Assembly: GCA_019722365.1 (NCBI GenBank)
Contig: JADFUC010001328.1
Coordinates: forward strand, 180,237 to 244,236
Reading direction: 5' to 3'
Source: Lithospermum erythrorhizon
Taxonomy: Eukaryota; Streptophyta; Magnoliopsida; Boraginales; Boraginaceae
Length of the DNA: 64,000 nucleotides
Both the position numbers and the translations under genes were made by a program. The notes under the pieces are model-generated. The model worked only from the letters and a program-made list of their open reading frames with translations. It did not search any database and was not told the DNA's origin. How positions within the stretch are numbered: position 1 is the stretch's first letter; the number at the start of each line of letters is the position of its first letter. This document shows positions 12,363-25,100 of the stretch, piece after piece.

Positions 12363-14381
12363 ATGGGTTATGGAGGAGATTCTTCCTCTAAGAGGAATAA
12401 AATCACAATCATTGTGATTTCTTCTGTTGTCTTGGTTGGTTTGATTGGTGCTGTCACATATGGTACCCTTCGCAAGGATCAACCAGGCAATGGTGGAAAT
12501 GCCCAGGTAACCAATGGACGAATTAAGGGGGCGAAAGAGAGCAGTCACCGCATGATTTTTTGAAAAATGAAATGTTATCATGCTTTTATATAAAAATCAT
12601 GCTCGCATCCCCTTAATTTTTTTTTCAATTTGTATAATATTAGTTACTTCGTCATCCTTACATAAATTTTATAATTTTGTCACTACAGGTATCATCATCA
12701 ACAAAATCAATCCAATCCGTTTGCGCTCCAACTCAATACAAACAAACTTGTGAAAAGAGTCTTGCATCAGCCAACACCACAGAGCCCAAAGAGTTGGTCA
12801 AATTTGCACTTGACTTCGCTCAAAAGAGCGTTGGCGAAGCCATCGCCAAGTCTGCCCTTATCCAGGAGGCCGCTAAGGACCCAAGGACGAAAGGCGCCCT
12901 AGAGGTGTGCAAAGTCGTCTTGAATGATGCTGTTGAGGATTTCAAGAGATCTTCAAGCAAAATCGGCGCATTTGATGCCTCCAAGCTCGAGAGCTATGTT
13001 GATGACCTCAAGACTTGGCTAAGTGGAACAGTCACTTACCAAGAAACTTGCATTGATGCTTTTGAGAACACTACTGGCAATGCTGGTGAGAGGATGAAAG
13101 TGTTGTTGAAGACTAGCAGTGAACTTGCAAGCAATGCAGTTGCCATGGTTTCTAGCTTCTCTGATGTTTTCTCTCAATTGACATTCACTACATCTGCTAG
13201 GAGACTTCTCGCCAATGGCGATGATATCCCTTCATTTGTTGATGATGACACTCGCAGGATCCTGTTCGCTCAGGGCACTACCCTAACACCTAATGCTACC
13301 GTTTCCGCTACCGGAAAAGGTCAATTCAAGACAATCAATGAGGCTATCGCAACAATCCCCAAGGGAAACAACCAAACATTCATCATCTTTATCAGAGCTG
13401 GAGTGTACAACGAAAATGTTGTGATCCCAAAGAGAGTAAACAAGATTGTGCTAATTGGTGAGGGACCAACCAAGACTAAGATCACTGGAAGCAAGAACTA
13501 TGCTGATGGAGTCAACACTTTCAATACAGCTACAGTTGGTGAGACATTTTATTATTTTACAAGAAAATACCATGAAATTCTTTCTAACGAAACATTTCAT
13601 TCCTCGTATTTATAAGTTGTATATCATGCATTGAATGACTACATCATAATTACCGGTCATAATTAGTAACGAAAATTTATTTGCAGCCGTGAACGGAGAC
13701 TACTTCCTTGCCAGAGACATCGGATTTGAGAACTCTGCTGGTGCCGAAAAGCATCAAGCCGTTGCCCTCCGTGTTTCCGGGGATTACGCCGTGTTCTTCA
13801 ACTGTCAAATGGACGGTTTCCAAGACACCCTTTACGTCCACACCTACAGGCAATTCTACCGTGATTGCACCATCACCGGAACCATTGACTTCGTCTTTGG
13901 CGACGCTGCTGCCATCTTCCAGAACTGCAAGTTCATTGTCAGGAAGCCAATGGAGAACCAAAACTGCATGGTCACAGCTCAAGGCAGGAAAGACCCAATG
14001 AGTGTTGGTGTTATTGTCCTACAAAAATGTCAAATTCTTGCAGACCCAGCATACCTTGCAGCAAAACTCGACACCAAAAACTACCTCGGTCGCCCATGGA
14101 AGGAGTACTCCAGGACAATTATCATGAACTCTGTTATTGATGGTTTCATTGACCCAGAAGGTTGGGCACCATGGATGGGTACTTTTGGTCTAGACACATT
14201 GTACTATGCTGAGTACCAAAACTCAGGTCCAGGTGCTAACACTGCTGGAAGAGTTACATGGAAGGGTATTCAAAAGATTACTCCTCAAATTGCTGAGAGT
14301 TTCACCCCTGGAAAATATTTCCGTAATGATACCTTCATCACAACCTATAGAATCCCCTACACACCTGGAATGATGGCATAA
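12363..14381 (+). CDS. Type-I pectin methylesterase (PMEI pro-region plus pectinesterase)
   Basis: Removes methyl esters from homogalacturonan in the cell wall. Three exons (12363-12506, 12689-13538, 13687-14381) join in frame at GT-AG borders to give 562 residues, normal for the family. An N-terminal hydrophobic anchor spans about residues 14-34. A PMEI-type inhibitor pro-region follows (about 50-205) with its four cysteines (VCAPTQYKQTC, EVCK, ETCID). Subtilase-type processing sites RRLL (about 219) and RRIL (about 237) follow. The catalytic part carries QAVAL, QDTLY (Asp 378, proton donor region), DFVFG (Asp 399, nucleophile) and LGRPW (Arg 467, substrate-binding), so all active-site elements are present. 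The start is the first ATG, needed for the membrane anchor. The family implies secretion through the Golgi, with the pro-region keeping the enzyme inactive until cleavage. No lesion was seen. Confidence 0.95.
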
Positions 14382-14485
14382 ATTAAAATGCCAATGTTGT
14401 AATGATTGGATTCATTGATTATGGTGGTTTTGTTTGAGCTATGAAATGGGAGGAGAATGATATTCAAATTTCCGAAATTTGTATG

Positions 14486-15130
14486 TTCGTTATTCGAATT
14501 CGGTTTCGGATTCGAAATTGTCTACTATTCGTTTACATATCCGGATTCGTTGGTCCGATTCGTTTAAATATCCGAATTCGATACCATATTGGGATTCGAA
14601 TAAAAAACACTAAAATGTAACAATAGAAATTCAAATACCATAAAACAACAAAATCACACTATAAAACCCATTATCTTCTCCAATATGCAACACCATATCC
14701 CAGAATCTTACCAAGAACAAGCTAAATCCGAATACTTTTTGTATTCATCAATATTCATTTCTTAACAAAAACACAAAGAACAAGAACAAGCTAAATCAAA
14801 TTCGTACCTGTATTCATCAGTATTCAACTATCCACCAATAATGAAATTAATAAAAAAGATTCATACAAAAATCAAGAACAAGAACAAGTTACATTGAAAT
14901 AAAACCCAAAGTATCCAAAATTGAAAATCAAATTATAAAAAAAAGCTAAATTCTTGAAGCTCCTTCAAGGATATGGAAATTGATTAGTGCCATTAGAGGA
15001 GCTTAAAGGATCTAAAAATTAGTGCCTCGTTGAAATTATTATCCCGCCTATCCTCTATCTTGGCCGCTGATGGACGATGAAGAGAAGAGAATCTTGGCAG
15101 TTTTTTTTGGGGGGAGAGGGGGAGAAGATG
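14486..15130. repeat. hAT-like repeat remnant, TTCGAATTCGG-rich
   Basis: Just behind the pectin methylesterase 3' end, 14486-14600 is full of ATTCGAATTCGG / GGATTCGTTGG units, close in style to the interior of the element at 10589-11023. A directly repeated AAGAACAAG..AGCTAAATC segment follows (about 14705-14810). No terminal repeats or target duplication could be found, so the borders are guesses. Confidence 0.25.
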
Positions 15131-16130
15131 AGGGATTTCATTTATGGTATGTTTGGATTAAGGTGAATGGAGGAGAATAGGATAATGGTTTTTAAAATCA
15201 TTTAGGAAAGAGAACTAGAACTTTCTAGGTGAATTAAGGAAAATATATTAAAATATCGTTGATAAAAACTAATTTTGACTAGGTAAATCATTATAACTAA
15301 AAATAATAAATATTATTATTTTTAAAGATAATGATTATATCAACTGACATTTTTGCCATCTTTTTATTATTTCACACATCAAACTAACCATTTACTCCTT
15401 GTTCCAAACTCAACAACAATGAACCATTTCAAACTCATCAAATAAGCAATTCAAACAAAAACCTGCATCATAGAATATTAACCAGAACAAATTTAGAAGG
15501 TAAAAGACAAACAATAAAGATCGACAAAAATGTACAAGAATCAAACTTCATTCCCTTTACTGTCTTTGGGTCCAAGCATTTCCAGTGACGATCCGGATGC
15601 TTTAGGGCAGAATGGAATATACACCTCGACGACCGAAGAATCGAAAGAGATGCTGTATAATATTGGCCCCTCCAAATGGATCGTAAAAGGTCAGATGACA
15701 TAATTTGCCCGTTATCAGTGAAAGTTCACCATCAATACCACATCCATCATAAGGTGATGCCTAAAAAGTTTAATTTTGACTCGACTTCACTTTATGTATT
15801 CAACCGCTTGAAATCAATAACAAGAGCAATGGATCATTTAAAATCAATAATGCTATTCAACAATAAATTTCAAATCTAGTAATTTCCAGAACATTTAATT
15901 CAATAACACATAATAAGTTCAACAAAATAAAATTAAACATCCTAAAATTAAAAACTAATAGAAAGATAGATTGATAAGAAGATTCATTTAAACGAATTAT
16001 CGTAGCGAGACATTCTCAACACCTATGATTTGTTTTCCAATCAATATCTTCCAAAACAATTCAACACATCAATGTCTTTACTGTTGTCCTTCTTACGAAA
16101 GATCCTTTCTTTCATACTCTAATTTCACAG
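15131..16130. other. intergenic, no gene defended
   Basis: Contains an open minus-strand frame (15468-15701) without recognisable content. At about 15148-15190 there is a TATGTTTGGATT..GGTGAATGGAGG stretch that looks like the end of a TTTGTTTGG-type MITE. Confidence 0.3.
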
Positions 16131-17224
16131 TTAATAACAACATTTTCTCCCTGTTGTTGCTCTATCATTTCCAAAGAGTTCTTCTAACTTTTGAGCAATG
16201 GTACCGGGTTTACTCCTTCCTAGCTTTGAAGTTTCGATTAACTCTATAGCCGAAGAATATATGTCATAGAATTTGTTCTTCACATACTTAATTCTAGCTC
16301 TGAATTTCTCCTTGAACCATGTGGTTTCGGGGACTAACATGAGATATCCAAATCCCACCACCCAAATGAACAAGATCCACTCCACTCCAAAATTTTTTTT
16401 GGATTTAAATCTACTACTCCAAAAATATGCAAACAATCAATCACCAATTATGATTATTAATAATCAAATTATGCTATATCCAAATTTTTATAGGACTATG
16501 AAAACTTGTATATAAAATAAATAAATAATTAATTCATTACATTGTACAGATTTGCCTGTACCTTTTTCCTCGAAAAATAGATCGGTAGGTTACGATCAGA
16601 GCGAATGGGAAAAAAGCGTAATACGGAAGATATATACTTGCATACATGAATTTTTGGAGGGAACAAATGGTTTTAGCTGGTGGGTATATTGGTAAGGTAG
16701 AGAAAATAATTATTTTATATGTTTATTTCCCTCTATTCTCCTAGATTATCCCACATTTTGAGGGTGAATAATTTTGAACTAAATGTATCCTAACCTAGGT
16801 GAATCTAGGTAAATCTATTTTTCTAGGTAAATATATTATTTAGAACCCCAAACAAAGTAAATGATGATATTATTCTCGATTTACCTGGGACATCCTCAAA
16901 ACAAACTTTTAATTCATTAGGTTATAGATAACGGGTTTCATGGAGAAATTTTGAAGAATAACACAAGTCAATGAAAAATGAAAAAGGTTACAAAAACACC
17001 ACCATCACCACCCCAACCATTTAATAGCAATAAAGTAGAATAATGATAAAGCTTCAATCTTTATTGCATAAACAACCACCAAAATTAAAAATCAAATAAT
17101 TAAGTTCATGGCTTTTGAAAATCAAAGTACAACATCAATAATTGGGCTTCTACCAGAGAGTTCGAGGCAAGTCAGTTTTAACCGCATTGGGCGTCTCGGC
17201 GAAACTCCTTCTGTCTTGGTTCAT
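16131..17224 (-). CDS. Putative small single-pass membrane protein (two exons)
   Basis: I do not recognise this gene. On the minus strand an ATG at 17224 opens a 71-base exon (17154-17224) with a GTAGAAG donor. A second open stretch ends at the TAA at 16131. Using an AG acceptor before 16413 (or 16416) joins them in phase into 117 (or 118) residues. The product has a charged N-terminus, one hydrophobic segment (VEWILFIWVVGFGYLMLV), a basic Phe/Lys-rich stretch (WFKEKFRARIKYVKNKFY) and a polar tail ending CCY. Codon use looks genuine and the exon-2 frame is open for about 300 bases in AT-rich DNA. Against it: no homologue known to me, a possible MITE in the intron, and a short upstream open frame in the leader. 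It could instead be a captured gene fragment. Confidence 0.35.
16735..16910. repeat. possible MITE with CTAGGTAAATCT repeats
   Basis: The stretch contains several CTAGGTGAATC / CTAGGTAAATCT units and ends in ACCCCAAACAAAGTAAA, the complement of a TTTGTTTGGGGT terminus. A similar terminus in opposite orientation lies at about 15148. I could not define a target duplication. Confidence 0.25.
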
Positions 17225-19406
17225 TTCTAATCCTCTTCCTCCTTCTTAATTGCATTATTCTTTCAGATTGATCAAAGTCAGACTTTTTCGATCGATTTAG
17301 GGTTTGAAAGTTGCACATTTTCTCGCTTATCGTTTATGAAAGATGACAACTAAGACCCAAGAAACGGAGAGTTTCAGAGATGGTTGATGGACAATAAAAA
17401 AAATGAAGTAAATTTTAATTTTTTATATGAAGGGTAAAATAGTAAAGTTCTTTTTTGGTGCATAAAATATTTTCCTATTTGTATTATGCTTAGCGAATAC
17501 GGATGATCTTGATCTATATTTGTAGATAGAATATAAGAAGTATAAAATACATATTAATTGATACAATCTCTATCAATAATTTAAACAATATCAACTATTT
17601 TAGGTAACTAATAATATAGGGACCTGTTATACATCGATCTTAAATTCTTTCTACACCGGTCTAAAATATATTGAAATGACAAATATAGTCTCTACTTATT
17701 TCAATTGTTCAAATTTCATAAATGTCCCACACTTAGATTAATTTTCAACCCCAATGAAAATGTTTGTTTCACGAAAAGTTGAAGACGTTGATTATTGATT
17801 TTGAACCACCAATCAATATTTTTATTGTTCTCATGAATTAAACAATATTGAACATTATAATTCTACCTTATCTAAATTTTTATTAGGATTATTTGCAAGC
17901 AAAGCCATTATACGTGGAGATTGAAGAAGAGGAAAATTGTCAACTAATAATAATCATGTTGATAGCCTTGAATATGACGCTGATCCTTGTGCCTAAGAAG
18001 AGTTGGATGATTGGAAAGTGAAGATCACTGAAGAAAATAAAGTTTTAAAGCTTCCAGAAATTTTAAGAAATTCATATCAAACATGTATAAACCATCTCTA
18101 GGCATATATTTTTTAAGCTATTGTTTTCTCAAATCTCCTTCGTGGTGAAATAACAGATTTTTGGGGTGGATCCGAACTTTTTTGTTTTTGTAACTATGGG
18201 TAATTTATGAATTAATCATAATATAATTGAAGGGTATATGTGGCTGCAACGACAAATTTCCTAAGCTTCAAAGATGATGATTGAATACAAGAAAATACAA
18301 ATTGCAAAAAGAAATATTATTGATATGATTTGAAAGACAACATCTATTTATTCATCCGATTCTTACCATTAATTACAAGTCAAAAAGACCCAATTGTTTC
18401 TGACCATTGTTCAACACTTGGTAACTTCAACACTTAGATGTCAGTATAATTTCAATTCATGGCTTGGAATAGTTTGATCTTGAACTTAGATGTTTGAATG
18501 AAGATTCAATACTTGGAAGATTCAAGATTCAAAGGCTCAAGTTTCTTTACGCGACTTTTGAAATTTTAATAGAGTTCTCCGATTTTGCAAAGTTTTTCTT
18601 CTTCCTTTTGTATTCTTGCAAATGAAAGCCCCTCCTCAAAATGAATCTTAACGCCTATTTAATAGCAGCTTGAAAAGCTGTACTAGACTAACTCTAAGCT
18701 TAATCGTCTACTAATTCTGATGATTATTATTCCGACTTAATTAAAGTTATCAATTATATTTATTTTGATCGATAAATTATACTTTATTTATTTAAAAGAT
18801 ATAATCATCTAAATTTTTAATTATTTTCTACGTTACTAGAGGAAATAATTTTATTATGATCCAATTTCTAGTTTGACTATAATTCGACGATCCAATTTTC
18901 TATGTGACACTTATAATTACTACATGTAAATATTTAACCTGACCGATGACTTGATTAACTTAATTCCAAAATACAACTTATTGAATTCGAATTTAATTAA
19001 TTAATTTTGATTTGAATATTTATTGAATAAATTTCCACTATCAACAGTGGCTTTTTATTATTTTTTTCAACCTACAGAGGCGAAATCGGATCGGTGTATA
19101 ACAATTACGATAATATATTGATTAAAATTACATCAAATCATAATAATACTAAATCACAAAATTATATATTTAATATAATAATATTAACACTATCTAATAA
19201 TATCCGTAATAGAAATATTAATTCGAAACGACATATGTCTCGCAATCAAATTCTTGCCATCACAAAGAGATGTAATTTAAAAAAGAAAATACATTTGTTC
19301 CAAACCTTTGGTGCTAATATCCTAAATCCCTCCCTCATCATTTCATCATATCATATCCATTAAGTCAACCACACACAAAGCTAATACAGTAATACTTGAA
19401 CCTAAA
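17225..19406. other. intergenic, no gene seen
   Basis: Includes the presumed leader of the small minus-strand gene (about 17225-17330). Beyond that it is AT-rich DNA with no coding content that I recognise. A repetitive TTCAACACTTGG / AGATTCAA texture at 18400-18540 suggests old repeat sequence. Confidence 0.35.
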
Positions 19407-21462
19407 ATGGAGAACATAAAGCACAAGATGATCCCCATAAACGGCTCAACATGCACATAGCAGAGTTAGGAGAAGGCCCTTTAGTCCTCTTGATTCATGG
19501 CGCCACCAGCTCCTCTTCCTTGCCTCCCACGGCTACCATGCAGTGGCTCCCGACCTACGTGGCTACGGCGACACCACGGCGACCCTTCAAAGTTCACCAC
19601 GTTTCACTTGGTTGGTGATATTGTTGCACTTCTTGATCATATAGTGGTGGTGGAGGAGGAGAAAGTGTTTGTTGTGGGACATGATTGGGGTGCTTATGTT
19701 GCATGGATGCTGTGTTTGTGGAGACCTGAGAGAGTTAAAGGGTTGGTGAATTTGAGTGTTCCTTACACTCCTAGAGATCCAAGAACTAAGCCTGTTGATA
19801 AGTGGAGGAAGCTTTATGGTGATGATCATTACATATGCAGATTTCAGGTACTATTCCATTCATTCAAGAAAAGATTGCCCAGTTTTGAATTTTAATGGTT
19901 GAGTTTGAAATTTTGAAGATATTTATTTTTTATAATACTCCTATTTGGTATCAAAAGTCAAACATAATTTGATATGAATATGATAGGTTTGATTCAAAAT
20001 GAAGTTAATATGTGCCAGTAAAGGTTACATATTTGTTAATTTTGACGATTGAAAATCGAAGGAGTTTCGTGTGTTTTCTTTTTGTTTTTGTTTTAATAGA
20101 TTCATACACCATCTACCTTCTTATGAAGTAGCTTCGAGCGCTGTGACTTTCCGCCTCAATCAATTCCGGAACAACTCTCCTGTCACCTTCCTAGTGTCAT
20201 GTACTATCCGATCCCGTTTAGGTGGGAGCCTCCTAATAAATATTGGGCATTGGGCATGTTGAGTTGAGTTTAATAGATTCTTATAGAGTTACAGACCCTG
20301 CTGCACTGCTGGAGTGAATTTGGATTTGATTTGAATCTGTTTTCTTGTCTGAATTTTAGATTGGTTGACTTATTTTTTAAAAAAAATTTAAGAACTTGTT
20401 TTATCATTGTGAAATAGAGCCTTTAATATCAATGAGATATACTGAAGTACAACCCCTATATCATCATATATATACTCTTTCTATAGTTCCATCCCATTTT
20501 GAGTCACTAAGTTGAATTAATAATTTATATATCTAATTTTCAGTTTTGATAAAAATTAAAAGATGACACGATATAGTAAAATTTAAATATTAAAAAAGGA
20601 TTGAATAAGATTAATTTGAGATCTAAAGTGTAGATTAGTCCAATCTCTCTGTTAACTTAGAAACAGCTACATATATAATGTTGAATTTCTAAAAAAAATA
20701 TTCTGAAACAATATTGTTTCGTTGCTGCAATACATTGGCTGGATGACTTTCCTTAACTGTTAATCACAATACAAAAAAAAATGTAGATTAAATATGTAAT
20801 GCTTCAATACATTTCAGGAACCAGGTGATATAGAAACTGAGCTCTCTCCAATTGGTATTAAAACTGTCATGCAAAAGTTCCTCACTCACTCCAGTCCTCG
20901 TCCGTTCCATTTTCCTAAAGGTAAAGACTTTGGTGATTCTTCTGCGACTCCACTTGACTTGCCATCTTGGTTACCAGAGGATGATTTAGAATACTATTGG
21001 AAAAAGTTTGAGAAAACTGGCTTAACCGGAGGACTAAACTTTTATCGAGCTCTTAATCTGTAAGTTCCATTGTTGATTGCTAATTCGCTTTGAATGGAGG
21101 TATTGTCTGCATGTATTTTTATTTGTTACTCCGTTTAAATGGTACCTACGTCTAGCTTGATTGATGAGACGTTCGCTTGGTTAATGTCTTTCCCATTTTG
21201 ACTCTGGAATTGCAGAAATTGGGAACTGACAGCTCCATGGTCTGGAGCGCAAGTTAAAGTGCCGGCCAAGTTCATCACTGGAGAGCTAGACTTGGTATAT
21301 CATACACCAGGAACTAAAGAATATATACACAATGGCGGATTTAAGAAATTTGTACCATTGTTAGAGGATATAGTTGTTATCGAGGGCGCAGCTCACTTCG
21401 TTAAGCAGGAACGTCCTGAGGAGATCAATTTACACATATATGATTTCATCAAGAAGTTTTGA
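19407..21462 (+). pseudogene. Soluble epoxide hydrolase (alpha/beta hydrolase), first exon broken
   Basis: Plant soluble epoxide hydrolases open fatty-acid epoxides to diols. Three exons are visible: 19407-19847, 20818-21059 and 21216-21462, with good GT-AG borders. The catalytic parts are readable: HDWGA with the nucleophile Asp, the cap region, the acid Asp in GELDLVYH, and the His in GAAHF, ending with a normal HIYDFIKKF tail. Exon 1, however, changes frame three times. One base is lost near 19446, so the ATG frame stops after 17 codons. About 25 bases are missing at 19500, removing the HGFPELWYSW segment with the oxyanion-hole HGFP motif. A third frame change falls between 19573 and 19602. 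Exons 2 and 3 have no visible lesion. Two SINE fragments lie in or beside the locus. Frames are read directly; the missing segment is inferred from the family pattern. Confidence 0.85.
20095..20262 (+). mobile_element. SINE fragment in epoxide hydrolase intron 1
   Basis: Resembles the body and tail of Au/TS-type plant SINEs: a CGGAACAACTCTCCTGTCACC stretch, then TACTATCCGATCCCGTTTAGGTGGGAGCC and a TTGGGCATTGGGCATGTTG tail. The same tail pieces recur at 21725-21840, 26537-26620 and, inverted, 29441-29480. The promoter end is not clearly preserved. Confidence 0.55.
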
Positions 21463-22132
21463 GTTTGGATTTTTAGTTTCTTGAAGTTCATGCTGCAAAA
21501 CATCCAAGACCCTCTCTGTGAATGCTGAATATTATAAATGAGAATATGTTGTGTTGCAATATTTCTTGTTGATTGAGGTTTGCCTTTATCTCTACTATAT
21601 TGTATGGAGTCAAAGATTTTTATATTTTTTGACTCTTGAATATGATCGAATAAATTGAAATGACTCATTACACTACTTATGCTTCTTATCTAGCGTGAAG
21701 TAATAGATAGTGGTTCCCCTTCTTGTTTGATCAATTCGGACACAGTATCTCTACCAGCACAGGAGTAAGGCCACGTGCCTGCATACTATCTGAACCCCCC
21801 TTACTGCGTTTCGATGGAAGTCTCTTTATAGGCATTCGAGCATGTTATTGTATTGAGGTTTGCCTTGTTTCTGTGTTTTAATTTGTCACAGCATATTATT
21901 GATAGAGTTTTGGAAATGTTTAATTATTTGTCTCTTTGCATTTGATAGCTCAATGTGGAGAACAAATCCAGACAAAAGCTTAAAATTTCCAGCAAAATAT
22001 GGACCCAAATTATCAGATACAAGAGGCAATCAAATTTAGTAAACTGTCAAAATTATTGTACATGTAACTATAGCTAGTGATAACTCCATCACAATACAGA
22101 TGAATGAACTAATAATGAATGCAATCAGTCAT
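21463..22132. other. convergent intergenic spacer (epoxide hydrolase / receptor kinase 3' ends)
   Basis: Holds the two 3' UTRs and a SINE fragment. Nothing else was recognised. Confidence 0.5.
21725..21840 (+). mobile_element. SINE fragment between the convergent genes
   Basis: CAGTATCTCTACCAGCACAG followed by GGAGTAAGGCCACGTGCCTG and CATACTATCTGAACCCCCC. This is the order seen in Au/TS-like SINE 3' halves (CTCTACC..GGGTAAGG..GCGTAC..ACCC). It is shorter than the copy at 20095. Confidence 0.5.
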
Positions 22133-25100
22133 CTAATCTAACTTCACATCATATAGATCTGGAAGAAGTTTACTGGATGACGACGGGTATAAAGATTCAT
22201 CCATAGGGTCAGACACCAAGGAATCAACCCACTGTCCGTCAATAGACGAACTTTTTATTACCTGGCTTTCCTGTGAGACTGTGGATGACGATACATGTGT
22301 TTGGCTGTCGTGAGATAGTAGCTCGAAAGCTTTGAACCGCATCTCCTCATTTCCTTCGCCACGCTTTATCAGTGGCGCTTGGACAGGGATTTTACCCTCG
22401 AGCATCTTGACAACAGAAGACATGGATGGCCTTAGAGTAGGAGAGGGATTGGTGCACAACAGAGACAAATTCAACATTCTCATGACCTCTTTTTTTGGGT
22501 AGTTTGATCCTAGACTTGGATCCACAAGTTCCAAAAGACTTCCTTGTTCTTGTAACACATAAGCCTTCACATTCAATTCAAAGAGCAGATAAAACAAATA
22601 TTCAGCATACGACGAACAAAATATAAAGAAAGGAAGTAACACTGCAGGAGCATATTAACATATATTGCAATATACAGTACAAAATCAGCATAGGTTGTAC
22701 CCCTTATATCATATTTAAGCACAGTGCTTGAATATCATGTTTAAGCACCTAATCCGGACTCTGGAGTAATGTGAACATATATATTGCATAAACTAATATA
22801 AAGATTTAAGAGAAAAGTTACCCAATCAAGTAGGTAAACAAACTCCTCCTTTGGCCTGTAATTTGTATTACTCTTTCCACTGACAATCTCAAGAGCGACA
22901 ACTCCAAAGCTGTAAATATCTGCCTTATCTGTCAGATAACCCCTCATTGCATACTCCGGAGCCATGTAACCACTGAAATATTCAAGTTATAACTGTCATA
23001 TTATATTTTACAATTTACAGAAACGCTCTAACTCTCCTGAGAGCAAATTATTATAGCATAAAGAGCACGTTCAATCTAAAAAGGGTTGTGAGATGCATGT
23101 GAGCTCCTCTTTTTGAGTTGTCCAGGAAAAGTTTAAACACACCTGTTCGCTAAATAACTGTTGTTTTTCAACATGATACCTTAACTACAATCACTGATTG
23201 TTTTTCTTGTGAGTGATATAGAGAGTTTGAAGAGAGAAGAGTAATATAAACTAGACCGAGTTCAATCACTACCATTAACAAAGAAAAACTAGACCATGGA
23301 AGGCAATGTGTGAAGACAATATGCTTACATTGTTCCAGCAATACGTGTGCTAATATGGGTGTTGTCATCTTCATCAAGCTTAGCCAAACCGAAATCTGAT
23401 ATCTTAGCATTCAGATCTTTATCAAGCAGCACATTGGTGGCTTTAATATCTCTGTGAACAATTTTTAAACGTGATTCCTCATGAAGATATGCTAAGCCTT
23501 TTGCTATTCCTACACATATCTTCATTCTTGTCGGCCAATCTAAATTCAATCGCTGCTCCTCTTTGCCTAAAATAATTTTGATGAGTTAACTTTATTCTCT
23601 GATAATTATGCAATCAGCTAAATTTATTTGGCTGGACTCACCAAAAAGCGCCCGAGCAAGAGAATTATTTTCCATGTATTCATATATCAACAATAACTGG
23701 TTTCCTTCTATACAACAACCATGAAGCTTAACAAGGTTCTGGTGTTGCAAAGCTGAAATCATCCCAATCTCATTCACAAATTCACGGTTTCCTTGCTTCG
23801 ACTTGGCAGAGAGCTGTTTAACAGCAATTACTGAACCATCACTCAACACACCCTAGAAAATGAAAAATGGTTAAAAAAATTAGTTGAAATCAATTTATTG
23901 AACAATTCAAAACTCTTGTGAGCTCAATAGCGGATATATTTCGAGAACATGATGACCAAATTTCAACTTCACAAGATGAGCTGACATCATATATTTTTCA
24001 CATTTAAGCGCAGTCAAATATGTACTTAAGTTATACTTGCATTTGATGACTATAGATAAATATTAGGATTAACGAAAATGAATATATGCAGACCCACCCA
24101 ATTCACAAAGTTATACATGATATTGATTAGCATACAAAAAAGTCATGAAAAACACTGAGAGAACCACTGACTCTGTATCTTTCTCGACATTTTCGTGTGT
24201 AAATATGTTTACCAATTAATGAACTGTGTTAACGAACATTAGAGAACCCAATACGCATTGGCATGCATCATACTGATTAGCATAGAATAGAAAGCAGTGC
24301 GAAATATTCATATATGAATTACCTTGTAAACTGGGCCAAATCCTCCTTCACCAATCTTGTTAGCAGGATCGAAGTTATTTGTGGCTGCTTTGATCTGTCT
24401 CAAAGAAAAATAACCAGTTTGCAAATCGAGGGCTCTCAGCTCTGTCGCAAGTCAACAAAGCAACGTTTTTATTAATAAACTAGAATAACACTATATGTAT
24501 CTGTTTAACAAGACAGGATCACATAACCCGTGATCTTAATTGAGCTATCAAAATAAGGAAAGTTCAACGACATGATTCTGATTTCCCTACTTTAATTGGA
24601 AAACGAAGTAATATAGAGATCGTACATGCACAAGAAATACGACAACCAATTATATAATATTTCACGAGATTGAATCTACCTTTTTCTTCATCACTTCTCC
24701 CTCCAAGATATCCTTTCTTCCGGAGAACAAATAAAATTATCAACAGGACCACAGTATCAGGAATAGCAGTTGTCCCTTTCCCTCTCCAATACAAGTGGAT
24801 TTCCAGGGTGCTACCGTTAACAAGAACATCATTGAACTCTATCGTAATTCCTCTTCCAACCCCACTAGCATTCGTCATGATGTTGAAATCTGTCAAAACT
24901 ACAATTCCCTGCATAACAAGAACATAAGCACCACATTCTGTCACCGAAAATCCCATCCTGAACACCAGCAGCAATAGTTCACACTACATGTACCAAATTA
25001 AAATAAAGAAGAGGTTATAGGAAAGGGTAACTAAAATTTTCAGGACTTACTTGGATAGCGACATCAAATATGCGCTCTCCAAGGCTGTTAAATGTCTCGT

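Noticed and set aside
13677..14001. Antisense and shifted frames inside pectin methylesterase exon 3
   Set aside because: The methylesterase frame carries all catalytic motifs, and the others have no domain content.
20484..20660. Possible Stowaway MITE in epoxide hydrolase intron 1
   Set aside because: The left end (TACTCTTTCTATAGTTCCAT) is suggestive, but no complementary right end could be found.
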